A stretch of 64,000 nucleotides of DNA from Ruegeria sp. HKCCD7303 (GCF_013111185.1 NZ_WVRE01000002.1:124001-188000); one strand, 5' to 3'. Counted from the stretch's first letter, positions 43,931 to 53,002 are shown. Notes: generated from the letters alone by a model not told the origin. Made by a program: numbers and translations.

Positions 43931-44404
43931 ATGTTGAAGGTAATGAACCGGTTGAAACCAGCGACGAAATCGCTTGTGTTTGTTGCCTGTCTGGCCGCGA
44001 TCGGGGCCTGTACGCCAATCTTCAAGAATCACGGTTACGTGCCGCCGGCCGAGGATCTGGCCGAAATCAAAGTTGGTGTCGATACGCGCGACACCGTGGA
44101 AGAAGCCATCGGCGCTCCGGGCGCTTCGGGTGTGGTGAGGGATTCAGGCTTTTACTATGTCCGCTCGCGGGTGCGCCACTACGGCCCGAAACGGCCCGAG
44201 GTTGTATCACGCGAGTTGGTCGCCATCAGCTTTGACCAGCGTGGCGTCGTCAGCAATATCGAGCGCTTTGGCCTTGAAGACGGCCTGGTTATTCCATTGG
44301 AGCGCCGTGTGACCGATTCCAACGTTCAGGACAAAGGCTTCCTGCGACAGCTGCTTGGCAATATCGGCAACTTCAACCCGGCCAATATTCCGGGCGCCAA
44401 CTAA
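43931..44404 (+). CDS. bamE: Outer membrane assembly lipoprotein BamE
   Basis: SmpA/OmlA-type lipoprotein of the BAM complex, 157 residues. The signal MLKVMNRLKPATKSLVFVAC leads to a lipobox IGAC with the lipidated Cys27. The SmpA fold follows (EIKVGVDTRDTVEEAIGAPG, then FYYVRSRVRHYG and LVAISFDQRGVVSNI). The ATG at 43931 has AAGAGGG upstream; the frame extends further back but without a ribosome binding site. It is longer at the C-terminus than E. coli BamE. Confidence 0.9.
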   Translation: MLKVMNRLKPATKSLVFVACLAAIGACTPIFKNHGYVPPAEDLAEIKVGVDTRDTVEEAIGAPGASGVVRDSGFYYVRSRVRHYGPKRPEVVSRELVAISFDQRGVVSNIERFGLEDGLVIPLERRVTDSNVQDKGFLRQLLGNIGNFNPANIPGAN

Positions 44405-44504
44405 TTTTGTCTTCTGCAGTGTGCGGGTCACAAGACAGTCACATGTCTTGTGTTAGCGAGGTCACGACGACAACAATGGGTCAGCAACCGTGGAGGATGC
44501 GACC

Positions 44505-45245
44505 GTGGCGACAGCGGTACTGTTGAGCAAAGGGCGCTATCGCGCCCGATTGGCGCAATCGGCTGTGGATATCGACGCCGCGCAGGCGTTGCGTACATTT
44601 GCGTTTGGCACGCAACAATTAGACAGCGACGCATTCGACGGGCGGTGTTGCCACGTCTTGGTCGAGGACATGCGCGATGAAGAGCGGTTGGTGTGCTGTT
44701 TTAGGATGCTGATCATCGATCACGGGCGCGAGATCGGGCGCAGCTATTCGGCACAATTCTATGATCTCTCTGCGCTGGCTGGTTTCTCCGGTCGTATGGT
44801 CGAGATGGGCAGGTTTTGCGTCCACCCCGATTGTAACGACGCAGATATCCTGCGAGTCGCTTGGGGGGCGATGACGGCATATGTGGACCAAAATGGTGTT
44901 GAGATGCTGTTTGGTTGTTCCTCTTTTGCAGGAACCGAGACCGAGCACTATCTGGATGCTTTTGCCATGCTAAAAGACCGCCATCTGGCTCCTAAACGCT
45001 GGTTGCCGCGGGTGAAGGCTCCGGATGTGTTTCGCTTTGCTGCGCGTCTGCGGCGCAGACCGGATGTGAAACGGGCCATGTTACGGATGCCGCCCTTGTT
45101 GCGAACTTACCTGTTGATGGGCGGCTGGGTCAGTGATCACGCGGTTGTAGATCGGCACATGAACACGCTGCATGTGTTCACCGGGCTGGAGATTGGGGCG
45201 ATTCCCCCGGCGCGGAAACGTTTGCTGAGGGCGGTGGTCGAATGA
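44505..45245 (+). CDS. olsB: L-ornithine N-alpha-acyltransferase (ornithine lipid synthesis)
   Basis: Acyl-ACP-dependent acyltransferase of about 246 residues that forms lyso-ornithine lipid, a phosphorus-free membrane lipid common in marine Rhodobacterales. The GNAT-like core reads EMGRFCVHPDCNDADILRVAW, with LFGCSSFAGTE and the RTYLLMGGWVSDHAVVD C-terminal motif. Two GTG starts are in frame; the one at 44505 has GGAGG at good spacing and is preferred over 44490. OlsA is not adjacent. GNAT-type hemolysin-like proteins are an alternative label. Confidence 0.88.
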   Translation: MATAVLLSKGRYRARLAQSAVDIDAAQALRTFAFGTQQLDSDAFDGRCCHVLVEDMRDEERLVCCFRMLIIDHGREIGRSYSAQFYDLSALAGFSGRMVEMGRFCVHPDCNDADILRVAWGAMTAYVDQNGVEMLFGCSSFAGTETEHYLDAFAMLKDRHLAPKRWLPRVKAPDVFRFAARLRRRPDVKRAMLRMPPLLRTYLLMGGWVSDHAVVDRHMNTLHVFTGLEIGAIPPARKRLLRAVVE

Positions 45246-45312
45246 TTCCGTATTTTTGACGAGAAGAAGCAGGGGCGTTGACGCGCCTGCCTAGCCGGTT
45301 TAGCTGGCGGGC

Positions 45313-47121
45313 ATGGCGAGAATTCCTTTGTTGCAGATGTCCGGCATTTCCCTGACCTTCGGGGGCGATCCGGTGTTTTCCGACCTTGATTTGGTAGTCC
45401 AGCCCGGCGACCGCGTTGCCTTGGTGGGGCGAAACGGGTCTGGGAAGTCGACTCTGATGAAAGTGATGGCGGGTCTGGTCGAAGCCGATCAAGGTGAGAT
45501 CGTTGTGCCGCCGGGAAAATCCGTGGGGTATATGGAGCAAGACCCAACCATGGAAGGGTTTGCGACGCTGGGGGATTATGCGTCCAGCGGTTTGGAACTG
45601 GGCGAATTGTACAAGGTTGAGCGCGCTGGCGAAGGGTTGAAATTTGACCCGTCTCGCCCTGTTGAGACGGCATCGGGTGGTGAACGGCGGCGGGCGGCCT
45701 TGGCCAAGTTGATGGCTGAAGCGCCGGATCTGATGTTGTTGGATGAACCGACCAACCATTTGGATATTGAAGCCATTGCTTGGCTTGAGCGCGAGCTTGG
45801 CGCAACACGCGCCGCCTTTGTGCTGATCTCGCACGACCGGGCCTTTTTACGGGCGTTGACGCGGGCAACGCTTTGGATCGATCGCGGCGCGGTGCGGCGG
45901 CGAGAGCAGGGCTTTGACGCTTTTGAGGCCTGGCGGGACAAGGTGTGGGAAGAAGAGGATCAGCAGCGTCACAAGCTTAACCGGTTGATCAAGTCTGAAG
46001 CCAAATGGGCGGTTGAGGGCATCAGCGCCCGACGCAAGCGCAACCAAGGCCGGGTTAGGGCACTGAAGGCTCTGCGCGCCGAAAAGGCTGCGCAGATCAA
46101 GCGTCAGGGTTCGGCTGCCATGACGCTGGAGGCCGGGCCGAAATCGGGTCGTAAAGTGATCGAGGCCAAAGGGCTGTTCAAAGGGTTTGACGACAAGCAG
46201 ATCGTTCGGAGTTTTGATCTGCTGGTGCAGCGCGGTGATCGCGTGGCCTTTGTTGGGCCAAACGGGGTGGGTAAGACCACGCTGCTGAAGATGTTGTTGG
46301 GGCAGGTCCAGCCGGACGAAGGTACGGTGTCGCTGGGCACGAATCTTGAAATTGCGGTGTTTGATCAGACGCGTGCTCAACTGGATCCCGAGATGTCCCT
46401 TTGGGACAGCCTGACCGGCGACCCCGAAATGCGGGTGTCGGGTAAGGCCGATCAGGTGATGGTGGGCGGACAGCCAAAGCATGTTGTGGGGTATCTCAAG
46501 GAATTCCTGTTTGACGAACGGCAGGCAAGAGCGGCCGTTAAGTCCCTGTCTGGTGGTGAAAAAGCGCGGCTGTTGCTGGCGAAGCTGATGGCGAAATCCT
46601 CGAACCTTCTGGTGCTGGACGAACCGACCAACGATCTGGATGTCGAAACGCTGGATTTGTTGCAAGAGCTTCTCGACGATTACGACGGCACGGTTCTGTT
46701 GGTCAGCCACGACCGGGATTTTCTGGATCGGGTGGCCACGACGACCATTGCGATGGAGGGCAATGGTCGTGCCACGGTTTATGCCGGTGGGTGGTCGGAT
46801 TACAGCGCGCAACGGGGTGATGTGGTCGGAAAAAAAGAAGAGAAAGCAAAGGCCTCAAAGCCAAAGGTCAAGCAAGAGGCTAAGCCGAAGTCGGGTTTGT
46901 CTTTCTCGGAAAAGCACCGGTTGGACAAATTGCCTGACGAGATTGCGCGTCTTGAGGCCGAGATCGCCAAGCTGGAAGAACTGATGTCTGACCCCGAGCT
47001 GTTCAGCCGTGAGCCTGTAAAGTTCCAGAAGGCCACCGAGGCGCTGGTTGAACGGCAGGAAAAGCTGTCGGCGGCCGAGGAAGAGTGGCTAATGCTCGAA
47101 GAAAAGTCTGAAAGCGCTTAG
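45313..47121 (+). CDS. ABC-F family ATPase (Uup-like)
   Basis: Soluble protein of 602 residues with two ABC ATPase domains and no membrane part. Domain 1: Walker A GRNGSGKST, signature ASGGERRRAAL, Walker B LMLLDEPTNHLD. Domain 2: GPNGVGKTT, LSGGEKARLLLA, LLVLDEPTNDLD. The linker between them is basic, and the C-terminal coiled coil (about 530-600) is Lys/Glu-rich, as in Uup. ABC-F proteins act on the ribosome or, for Uup, on DNA structures. The stop overlaps the convergent acetyltransferase stop. Confidence 0.92.
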   Translation: MARIPLLQMSGISLTFGGDPVFSDLDLVVQPGDRVALVGRNGSGKSTLMKVMAGLVEADQGEIVVPPGKSVGYMEQDPTMEGFATLGDYASSGLELGELYKVERAGEGLKFDPSRPVETASGGERRRAALAKLMAEAPDLMLLDEPTNHLDIEAIAWLERELGATRAAFVLISHDRAFLRALTRATLWIDRGAVRRREQGFDAFEAWRDKVWEEEDQQRHKLNRLIKSEAKWAVEGISARRKRNQGRVRALKALRAEKAAQIKRQGSAAMTLEAGPKSGRKVIEAKGLFKGFDDKQIVRSFDLLVQRGDRVAFVGPNGVGKTTLLKMLLGQVQPDEGTVSLGTNLEIAVFDQTRAQLDPEMSLWDSLTGDPEMRVSGKADQVMVGGQPKHVVGYLKEFLFDERQARAAVKSLSGGEKARLLLAKLMAKSSNLLVLDEPTNDLDVETLDLLQELLDDYDGTVLLVSHDRDFLDRVATTTIAMEGNGRATVYAGGWSDYSAQRGDVVGKKEEKAKASKPKVKQEAKPKSGLSFSEKHRLDKLPDEIARLEAEIAKLEELMSDPELFSREPVKFQKATEALVERQEKLSAAEEEWLMLEEKSESA

Positions 47122-47666
47122 CGGTTCGGGCTTTTTGCTGGGTTTCCCACTACGGTCTCTCCGGCGGCAACGTCCTTGGTAACGACGCTGCCTGCGCCAA
47201 TCGTGGCATTGTTGCCGATAGAGAGACCGGGCAACAGAATTGCGCCTCCGCCCACCCAAACATGCTTGCCAATTGTGACTGGTAAGCCGATTTCCAGTCC
47301 TTGGGCCCGCTCAGCCGGGTCTTTGGCATGTTGGGCGCAATAGATCTGGACATTGGGGCCAAACATCGTGTCGTCTCCGACCCGCACCAGGGCGGTGTCC
47401 AGAACGACGCAACCGGCGTTGAAATAAACCCGTTTGCCCAGATGGATGTTCATCCCATAGGCGCAATGAAACGGGGCTTCGAGGAAACAGTCTTCACCTA
47501 CTTGACCTAGCAAGGCACGCAGCTCGGGTGCCATCGCGCCGCGTGCGTCAGGTGGGCTGGTGTTGTGCGCGTGAACCGCACCTCTTGCCCGTGCACGAAG
47601 TTCGTCCAGTTCTGGGTCCAGACAGCAATACCACTGTCCGGACTGCATTTTTTCACGTTCCGACAT
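47118..47666 (-). CDS. Sugar O-acetyltransferase (NodL/LacA/Maa family)
   Basis: Left-handed beta-helix acetyltransferase of 182 residues. The N-terminal cap (MSEREKMQSGQWYCCLDPEL) and the hexapeptide repeats (GDDTMFGPNVQIYCAQH, IGKHVWVGGGAILLPG, IGNNATIGAGSVVTKD) are typical of maltose, galactoside and nodulation-factor acetyltransferases. The catalytic His lies in YCAQHAKD. Sugar substrate unknown. Confidence 0.9.
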   Translation of the reverse strand: MSEREKMQSGQWYCCLDPELDELRARARGAVHAHNTSPPDARGAMAPELRALLGQVGEDCFLEAPFHCAYGMNIHLGKRVYFNAGCVVLDTALVRVGDDTMFGPNVQIYCAQHAKDPAERAQGLEIGLPVTIGKHVWVGGGAILLPGLSIGNNATIGAGSVVTKDVAAGETVVGNPAKSPNR

Positions 47667-47675
47667 GCGACAGAT

Positions 47676-48431
47676 TTAGCGCATCCGCAGCGCTCCGTCG
47701 ATGCGGATGACCTCACCGTTCAGGTAACCCATCTCGACAATGAATGCGGCCAGCCGTCCGTATTCTTTCGGGTCCCCTAAACGGGCCGGGTTCGGGACGT
47801 CGGCGGCGAGTTGCTGCTGTACTTCTTCGGGCAGCCCCGCCAGCATCGGGGTCATGAAGATGCCCGGCGCGATGGTCATGACCCGAATGCCGGTCGAGGC
47901 CAGATCGCGGGCCATCGGCAGGGTCATGCCGACGACGCCGCCTTTGGATGCTGCATAGGCCGCCTGACCCTTTTGGCCGTCATATGCCGCGATAGAGGCC
48001 GTGTTGATGATCACGCCCCGCGCGCCGTCTGGTTCGGGGTCATTCTTTGACATCTCGGCAGCGGCCAGACGTGAGACGTTGAACGTACCAACCAGATTGA
48101 TGTCGATTGTGCGCTGGAAGGCATCCAGAGGGTGGGGGCCTTCCTTGCCAACCGTTTTGATGCCATACGCGATGCCCGCGCAATTCACGACTGCGGTGAT
48201 CTTGCCCATCTTGGCCATGCCATGACCTACAGCAGCGGCCACCGAATCCTCATCGGTCACATCCGTCTGGGCGAAATGCCCGCCGATCTCGGCGGCGACC
48301 TGCGTGCCACGTTCTACGTCGCGGTCCAAGATCGTGACCTGTGCACCCTCAGAGGCAAAATGGCGGGCCGTGGCTTCGCCGAGGCCGGACGCGCCGCCGG
48401 TGACAAGTGCTGCTGTGGTGGACAGGTGCAT
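47676..48431 (-). CDS. Short-chain dehydrogenase, 3-hydroxyacyl-CoA dehydrogenase type II-like
   Basis: NAD(P)-dependent oxidoreductase of 251 residues. The cofactor motif is ALVTGGASGLGEATARHFA with an Asp ending strand 2 (TILDRDVERG, suggesting NAD). The catalytic Ser-Tyr-Lys set lies in INTASIAAYDGQKGQAAYAASKGG. The closest family by memory is HSD17B10-like 3-hydroxyacyl-CoA dehydrogenase. The ATG at 48431 has GGGAGGAG upstream. A TetR-like operator lies 22 bases ahead of it. Confidence 0.88.
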   Translation of the reverse strand: MHLSTTAALVTGGASGLGEATARHFASEGAQVTILDRDVERGTQVAAEIGGHFAQTDVTDEDSVAAAVGHGMAKMGKITAVVNCAGIAYGIKTVGKEGPHPLDAFQRTIDINLVGTFNVSRLAAAEMSKNDPEPDGARGVIINTASIAAYDGQKGQAAYAASKGGVVGMTLPMARDLASTGIRVMTIAPGIFMTPMLAGLPEEVQQQLAADVPNPARLGDPKEYGRLAAFIVEMGYLNGEVIRIDGALRMR

Positions 48432-48452
48432 GGTGAACTCCTCCCATAGATA

Positions 48453-48466
48453 TGAACACTTGTTCA
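48453..48466. promoter_or_regulatory. TetR-like operator upstream of the SDR gene
   Basis: TGAACA-CT-TGTTCA, a perfect 14-base dyad, ends 22 bases before the SDR start and would overlap its promoter or leader. Dyads of this type are common for TetR/AcrR repressors of acyl-CoA genes. No TetR gene adjoins it. Confidence 0.5.
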
Positions 48467-48559
48467 ATAACTGGTTCGCGGGTGCGGTGTCCATACCTTT
48501 GATGAAGACGCTGTCCATCCGGGCTGCGCTTCCGTTCCTGAAGACAAATTAATCCGGTC

Positions 48560-48585
48560 CTCACGAAAAAGCGCCTTTTCGTGAG
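48560..48585 (+). promoter_or_regulatory. Ten-base-pair hairpin ahead of the glycine-repeat gene
   Basis: CTCACGAAAA, a six-base loop (AGCGCC) and TTTTCGTGAG pair perfectly. It lies 48 bases upstream of the glycine-repeat gene start, in the leader or over the promoter. It could be an operator or an mRNA structure; as a terminator it would be oddly placed between divergent genes. Confidence 0.5.
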
Positions 48586-48632
48586 CGAAGAGATTTGGAC
48601 CGTCATGTGTTTTATCGCCAGGAGGTGCCGAT

Positions 48633-49457
48633 ATGGTTACGAGTAAGAAACAAGCGCTGGGTGCGGTTTTTGTCGCGCCTGTTTTGGGATTGGTGATGAT
48701 TGGCAGTGCATCTGCTGCACCGGAAGTCTGTACTGGAAAAACGGCCCGAAGCCTGGCCAATGCCGGGGATTACGCGGGGTTGTGTGACTGCGTTCAGGTG
48801 ACGCCGAGTTTTCTGGAGAGGCTTCAGAGACGGTCGGATTTTGAAACAACGCTGCAAGTTGTCGGGGCGCAATGTCCGGGGCTTGCCTCGCTTTTGACGG
48901 ATTTGCCGACGGCAAGCCTGTCGGGGTTAAGCAATAATCGTGGTGAAAGCCGAGGGTCTGAACCGCTTGGTGAGGCGTTTGCGGATGCTGCAAATCCAGG
49001 ATCGCCGGGCGGTGGAAACGGCGGTAACGGCGGCGGTGGAGATGGAGGCAACGGCGGCGGTGGAGACGGAGGCAACGGCGGCGGTGGAAACGGTGGCAAC
49101 GGCGGCGGTGGAGACGGCGGCGGTGGCAACGGTGGCGGTGGAGACGGCGGCAACGGCGGCGGTGGAGACGGTGGCAACGGCGGCGGTGGAGACGGCGGCA
49201 ACGGCGGCGGTGGAAATGGCGGCAACGGCGGCGGTGGATATGGCGGCAACGGCGGCGGTGGAAACGGTGGCAACGGCGGCGGTGGAGACGGTGGCCCTGG
49301 TAACGGAAACGGCAACAACGGGAACCCCGGTAATGGCGGGGGGAACACCGGGGGCTCTGGGCCTGGCACTGGCAACGGTGGCGGCAACAATGGCCAGGGC
49401 AACGGTGCCCAAAACGGCGGTGGCGGAAACGGCAATGGCGGAAGGGGTCTCCGTTAA
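48633..49457 (+). CDS. Secreted glycine-repeat protein
   Basis: Exported protein of 274 residues. A signal peptide (1-28, MVTSKKQALGAVFVAPVLGL onward, ending ASA) precedes a small domain at about 30-110 with four cysteines (33, 51, 53, 81), perhaps two disulfides. A low-complexity tail from about 124 to the end is built on an eight-residue unit GGGGDGGN. The tail is probably flexible and surface-exposed. GGAGG supports the start, and a strong terminator follows. No family recognised; loose resemblance to glycine-rich cell-wall proteins may come from composition alone. Confidence 0.75.
   Translation: MVTSKKQALGAVFVAPVLGLVMIGSASAAPEVCTGKTARSLANAGDYAGLCDCVQVTPSFLERLQRRSDFETTLQVVGAQCPGLASLLTDLPTASLSGLSNNRGESRGSEPLGEAFADAANPGSPGGGNGGNGGGGDGGNGGGGDGGNGGGGNGGNGGGGDGGGGNGGGGDGGNGGGGDGGNGGGGDGGNGGGGNGGNGGGGYGGNGGGGNGGNGGGGDGGPGNGNGNNGNPGNGGGNTGGSGPGTGNGGGNNGQGNGAQNGGGGNGNGGRGLR
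49009..49296. repeat. 24-base tandem repeat array
   Basis: About 12 imperfect units of GGCGGCGGTGGAGACGG plus GGCAAC (8 codons, GGGGDGGN). It encodes the glycine-rich tail. Variation falls at the GAC/AAC/TAT codon and in third positions, and one unit is shortened. Copy number is likely to vary by slipped-strand mispairing. Confidence 0.9.
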
Positions 49458-49480
49458 GCTCCGCCAGGTTCTTCAAAAAG

Positions 49481-49506
49481 AAACGGCCACCGTCAGGTGG
49501 CCGTTT
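49481..49506. terminator. Bidirectional terminator between the glycine-repeat gene and tyrS
   Basis: AAACGGCCACC, a GTCA loop and GGTGGCCGTTT form a perfect 11-base-pair stem. On the minus strand it is followed by CTTTTTG, so it terminates tyrS efficiently. On the plus strand it follows the glycine-repeat stop by 23 bases. Confidence 0.8.
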
Positions 49507-49542
49507 GAGTTGTGTCTTAGGTGCATAGAGGCGGGCGAGCCA

Positions 49543-50796
49543 TCAACCGAGCTGAACCAGCGCATGACGTTTTTTGCCTGCGCTCAGCTTGATGGGCGAT
49601 GACAGCGCGCCTGCGTCGATCATCATTCCCGCATCGGTCAGCGGCGCATCATCCAGCTTGGCCCCGTTCTCGGCGATCAGGCGCTTGGCCTCTTTGCCGG
49701 ATTTTGCCAGACCGGATTTGACGATGATCTGCACGATGGAAATACCGTCACCCAACTCATCAGCGCTGAGGGTCAGTGTCGGCAGGTCTCCACCTACGCC
49801 GCCTTTTTCGAACACTTCGCGCGCGGTGGCTTCGGCATTGGCCGCGGCCTGTACGCCGTGCAGCAGGGTTGTGACCTCATTGGCCAAACGGATCTTGGCT
49901 TCATTGATCTCGGACCCGGCAAGCGCGCCCAGACGATCGCACTCATCCACCGGCAATTCAGTGTAGAGCTTCAGAAACCGGCCCACATCCGCGTCGGTTG
50001 TGTTGCGCCAGAACTGCCAGAACTCATAGGGCGAGCGCATCTCGGCGTTCAGCCAGACCGCACCGTCCTGAGACTTACCCATTTTCTTGCCGTCACTGGT
50101 GGTCAGCAGAGGCGAGGTCAGGCCATAGATCTCGTGATCCAGAACACGGCGGGTCAGGTCGATACCGTTGACGATGTTGCCCCACTGGTCGCTGCCGCCC
50201 ATTTGCAGAACACAGCCATAACGGCGGTTCAGTTCCAGGAAGTCATAGGCCTGCAGGATCATGTAGTTAAACTCGAGGAAGCTCAGCGACTGCTCACGAT
50301 CCAGCCGCGACTTCACAGATTCAAACGACAGCATCCGGTTGACCGAGAAATGGCGCCCGATATCGCGCAGAAAATCGAGGTAGTTCAGGTCGTCCAGCCA
50401 TTCGGCATTGTTCAGCATCAGCGCCTTGTTCTCGGCGTCCGTGTCATAGTCGATATAGGCGGCGAACACCTTCTTGATGCCCGAGATGTTCTCGTCGATC
50501 TGTTCGGGGCCCAGAAGGGGGCGTTCATCCGCGCGGAACGAAGGATCGCCCACCTTGGTCGTCCCACCGCCCATCAGTGTGATCGGCTGGTGGCCGGTTT
50601 TCTGGAACCAGCGCAGCATCATGATCTGGATCAGGCTGCCCACATGCAACGACTTGGCCGTTGCATCAAAGCCGATATAGGCCGGTTTACACCCACTGAT
50701 CAGCGCGTCGTCAAGGCCCTGATAATCGGTGCAATCGGCGAGAAAGCCGCGCTCGATCATCGTGGCGATGAAATCCGATTTGGGGTGGTAGGTCAT
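49543..50796 (-). CDS. tyrS: Tyrosine-tRNA ligase
   Basis: Class I tRNA synthetase of 417 residues. The HIGH-like motif is HVGS (51-54), the tyrosine pocket includes [15 protein letters not shown], and the KMSKS-like loop is [11 protein letters not shown]-terminal S4 RNA-binding domain ends the protein ([23 protein letters not shown]). Divergent from anmK across 243 bases. Confidence 0.96.
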   Translation of the reverse strand: MTYHPKSDFIATMIERGFLADCTDYQGLDDALISGCKPAYIGFDATAKSLHVGSLIQIMMLRWFQKTGHQPITLMGGGTTKVGDPSFRADERPLLGPEQIDENISGIKKVFAAYIDYDTDAENKALMLNNAEWLDDLNYLDFLRDIGRHFSVNRMLSFESVKSRLDREQSLSFLEFNYMILQAYDFLELNRRYGCVLQMGGSDQWGNIVNGIDLTRRVLDHEIYGLTSPLLTTSDGKKMGKSQDGAVWLNAEMRSPYEFWQFWRNTTDADVGRFLKLYTELPVDECDRLGALAGSEINEAKIRLANEVTTLLHGVQAAANAEATAREVFEKGGVGGDLPTLTLSADELGDGISIVQIIVKSGLAKSGKEAKRLIAENGAKLDDAPLTDAGMMIDAGALSSPIKLSAGKKRHALVQLG

Positions 50797-51039
50797 ATCG
50801 TGCCCTTTGGGTTAATGTTGCGGGGCACTGTATAGGCGGCAGCGCCGATGAGGAAAAGCCACGTTTTTTAATTGAGGGTGGGTGTCGATCCGGCCACGCG
50901 GTTAGCGAAAAATATGAACCGCTACATGAGAACGCTTGCGTTTTTGTGCAAACAAAAGGCAGTTTGACCGGGCTGCAACCCAGAGGTGTACTCAAGGACT
51001 CGGATGCGGCGAAGAAGACAGCCAGTTCAGGAGGCAGGC

Positions 51040-52161
51040 GTGAGCCAGACCATCAGCAAACACGGGGTGATCCGGGCACTGGGCGCGATGTCGGGCACCT
51101 CGATGGACGGGGTGGATGCCGCGATGGTCGAAACTGACGGCCACCAGATTATGGGGTTTGGACAAAGTAGCTATCGCGCTTATTCAGACGCAGAGCGAGA
51201 CGTGCTGCGGGCAGCGCTGGGTCAGTGGCATGGGCCCGATGTCGATGCAGCGGCTGAGATGGTCACTTTTGCCCATGCCGAGGCACTGTCTGAATTCGAA
51301 GAGGTCGATCTTATCGGTTTTCACGGCCAGACCGTTGCGCATGAGCCGCGCGGGCGTGGAACCTTGCAGGTGGGTGACGGTCTGGGGCTGGCGCAGGCGC
51401 TGGGGCGTCCGGTGGTTTGGGATTTCCGCAGCGATGATGTGGCGATGGGGGGCGAGGGGGCTCCGCTAGCGCCGTTCTTTCATTTTGCCTGCGCCAAGTG
51501 GTTCGGCGCGGACCGACCCCTGTGTTTTCTGAACCTGGGTGGGGTCGGCAATCTGACCTATGTTGATCCGTCCTTTGACGGCCCCGAAGCGCCGGGCGCT
51601 TTGCTCGCCTTTGACACCGGGCCTGCAAACGCGCCTGTGGACGATCTGATGCAAGCCCGACTGGGGCTGCCCATGGATCGGGACGGGGCGCTTGCGCGGG
51701 ATGGAACCGTCGAAATGGGCGCGTTGGAGCTGTTTCTGGCTGAGCCATACTTTGCTCGAATGCCACCCAAGTCTTTGGACCGGAATGATTTCGCGGAAAT
51801 GATCGGTCTGGTGAAGGAATTGAACGATGCGGACGCCGTGGCGACCCTGACCGGGATGTGTGCCGCAGGTGTCGTGCAGGGGATGGAGCATTGTCCGAAA
51901 CCTCCGTCCTGCGTGCTGGTCACTGGAGGTGGGCGCCACAATCCGGTTTTGATGGAGATGTTGCGCGTGTCGCTGGATTGTCCGGTCGAGCCGGTCGAGG
52001 CAGTGGGACTGGATGGTGATATGCTCGAGGCGCAGGCCTTTGCCTATCTGGCGGTGCGTGTGGCGCGCGGCCTGCCGACGTCGTGCCCCGGCACAACCGG
52101 CGTACAGGCGCTGGTTGGGGGTGGGGTTGTAAGTTCGGTTTCGATGGACGCTGTTGGCTAG
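51040..52161 (+). CDS. anmK: Anhydro-N-acetylmuramic acid kinase
   Basis: Peptidoglycan-recycling kinase of 373 residues that opens the anhydro ring and phosphorylates it to MurNAc-6-phosphate. The ATP-binding N-terminus [17 protein letters not shown] is diagnostic; [14 protein letters not shown] and [13 protein letters not shown] also fit. The GTG at 51040 has AGGAGG nine bases upstream; an in-frame ATG 18 codons earlier lacks support. Acts in the same pathway as NagZ (35.8 kb). Confidence 0.93.
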   Translation: MSQTISKHGVIRALGAMSGTSMDGVDAAMVETDGHQIMGFGQSSYRAYSDAERDVLRAALGQWHGPDVDAAAEMVTFAHAEALSEFEEVDLIGFHGQTVAHEPRGRGTLQVGDGLGLAQALGRPVVWDFRSDDVAMGGEGAPLAPFFHFACAKWFGADRPLCFLNLGGVGNLTYVDPSFDGPEAPGALLAFDTGPANAPVDDLMQARLGLPMDRDGALARDGTVEMGALELFLAEPYFARMPPKSLDRNDFAEMIGLVKELNDADAVATLTGMCAAGVVQGMEHCPKPPSCVLVTGGGRHNPVLMEMLRVSLDCPVEPVEAVGLDGDMLEAQAFAYLAVRVARGLPTSCPGTTGVQALVGGGVVSSVSMDAVG

Positions 52162-52239
52162 CATCAGCCGAAAACAGTTCAAAATAACAACTTGTTGTGC
52201 GACGGTTGCCCCGGACCCACGGATCAAGGGCAAGGCATT

Positions 52240-52530
52240 ATGGCGACCAAGGCAGAGCTTGAAGCTGAATTAGAGAAATTACGGAAGCGCAACGCAACGT
52301 TGGAAGTGCGGGTCAACCAAGACCCGGCCCCCAAGGAGCGAGATGAGCATACCAAATCATCGGATGAAATTCGAAAGCTTCTGGAAGAGCATGGGATCGA
52401 CCTGAGTCAAGCACAGGCTTTGGGCGAGGATGTGGTCGAGGAATTTGGCCGCTTGCAAAAAGAATATCCGATCACAGCGTTACTGATTGCGTTCTCGCTG
52501 GGGTATGTCGTCGGGCGCGCGCAGGGTTAG
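52240..52530 (+). CDS. YqjD/ElaB-like tail-anchored protein
   Basis: Protein of 96 residues. The N-terminal coiled coil is Lys/Glu-rich (KAELEAELEKLRKRNATLEV), and the C-terminal membrane segment YPITALLIAFSLGYVVGRAQG resembles the tail anchor of E. coli YqjD/ElaB/YgaM, which tether ribosomes to the membrane in stationary phase. It is followed after ten bases by a YqjE-like gene, mirroring yqjD-yqjE. This is inferred from layout and pattern, not clear homology. Confidence 0.65.
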   Translation: MATKAELEAELEKLRKRNATLEVRVNQDPAPKERDEHTKSSDEIRKLLEEHGIDLSQAQALGEDVVEEFGRLQKEYPITALLIAFSLGYVVGRAQG

Positions 52531-52540
52531 GAGGTAAGCC

Positions 52541-53002
52541 ATGAGCAGATTAAGCAGAAATCTGGTAACGATCTATCGGACAGAACGCCTGATTGCACGC
52601 CGTCGCTTGGCCGTGGTGCAGCAGCAGACGATATTATTTGGAATTGCGGGTATTGCTGCGCTGTTGGCCCTCGTGCTTTTGAACCTAGCGCTGTTCTTTG
52701 CCCTGCAAAGTACAATGTCGCCAGCTTCAGCTTCTGCGGTATTGGCGCTTGGCAATCTTGGTTTTGCGGGGCTGTTGGTTCTGATTGCACGCCGCAGCAG
52801 CGTTGAGGATGAAGTCGCGCCGGCGGTTGAGGTACGTGACATGGCAATCGCAGACATTGAGGATGAGTTGGAGGAGGTGGCGACTGAAGCGCGCGAAGTC
52901 GTGCAGGCGGTCAAAAGCATCGGCTCGAATCCATTGGGGTCGGCGACGACGGTTTTGGTGCCTCTGATCAGCATGTTGATCAAAAGCCGAAGCAACGAAT
53001 AG
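52541..53002 (+). CDS. YqjE/holin-like membrane protein
   Basis: Protein of 153 residues with two adjacent membrane segments (about 30-55 and 65-82: LFGIAGIAALLALVLLNLAL, then ASAVLALGNLGFAGLLVLIA). A cytoplasmic acidic helix (EVRDMAIADIEDELEEVATEAREV) and a short hydrophobic end follow. This matches the phage-holin superfamily III / YqjE layout, though it is not a phage gene here. Its stop codon directly abuts the hairpin of repeat copy E. Confidence 0.65.
   Translation: MSRLSRNLVTIYRTERLIARRRLAVVQQQTILFGIAGIAALLALVLLNLALFFALQSTMSPASASAVLALGNLGFAGLLVLIARRSSVEDEVAPAVEVRDMAIADIEDELEEVATEAREVVQAVKSIGSNPLGSATTVLVPLISMLIKSRSNE

Noticed and set aside
48560-48585. Intrinsic terminator
   Set aside because: The stem is strong but lies between divergent genes with no transcript to end there on either strand; kept as a leader or operator structure instead.
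49009-49296. CRISPR-like regular repeats
   Set aside because: Units are contiguous with no unique spacers and encode a protein tail.
48637-49476. Open frames on both strands across the glycine-repeat gene, including Pro- and Arg/His-rich products
   Set aside because: The 24-base repeat has no stop in several frames. Only the plus frame at 48633 has a signal peptide, GGAGG and a terminator.
49858-50835. 325-codon plus-strand frame opposite tyrS
   Set aside because: Shadow of tyrS, which has all class I synthetase motifs.
52541-53002. Holin-like gene as a sign of prophage
   Set aside because: No endolysin, portal, capsid or integrase nearby; the neighbours are housekeeping genes and the layout matches YqjE.
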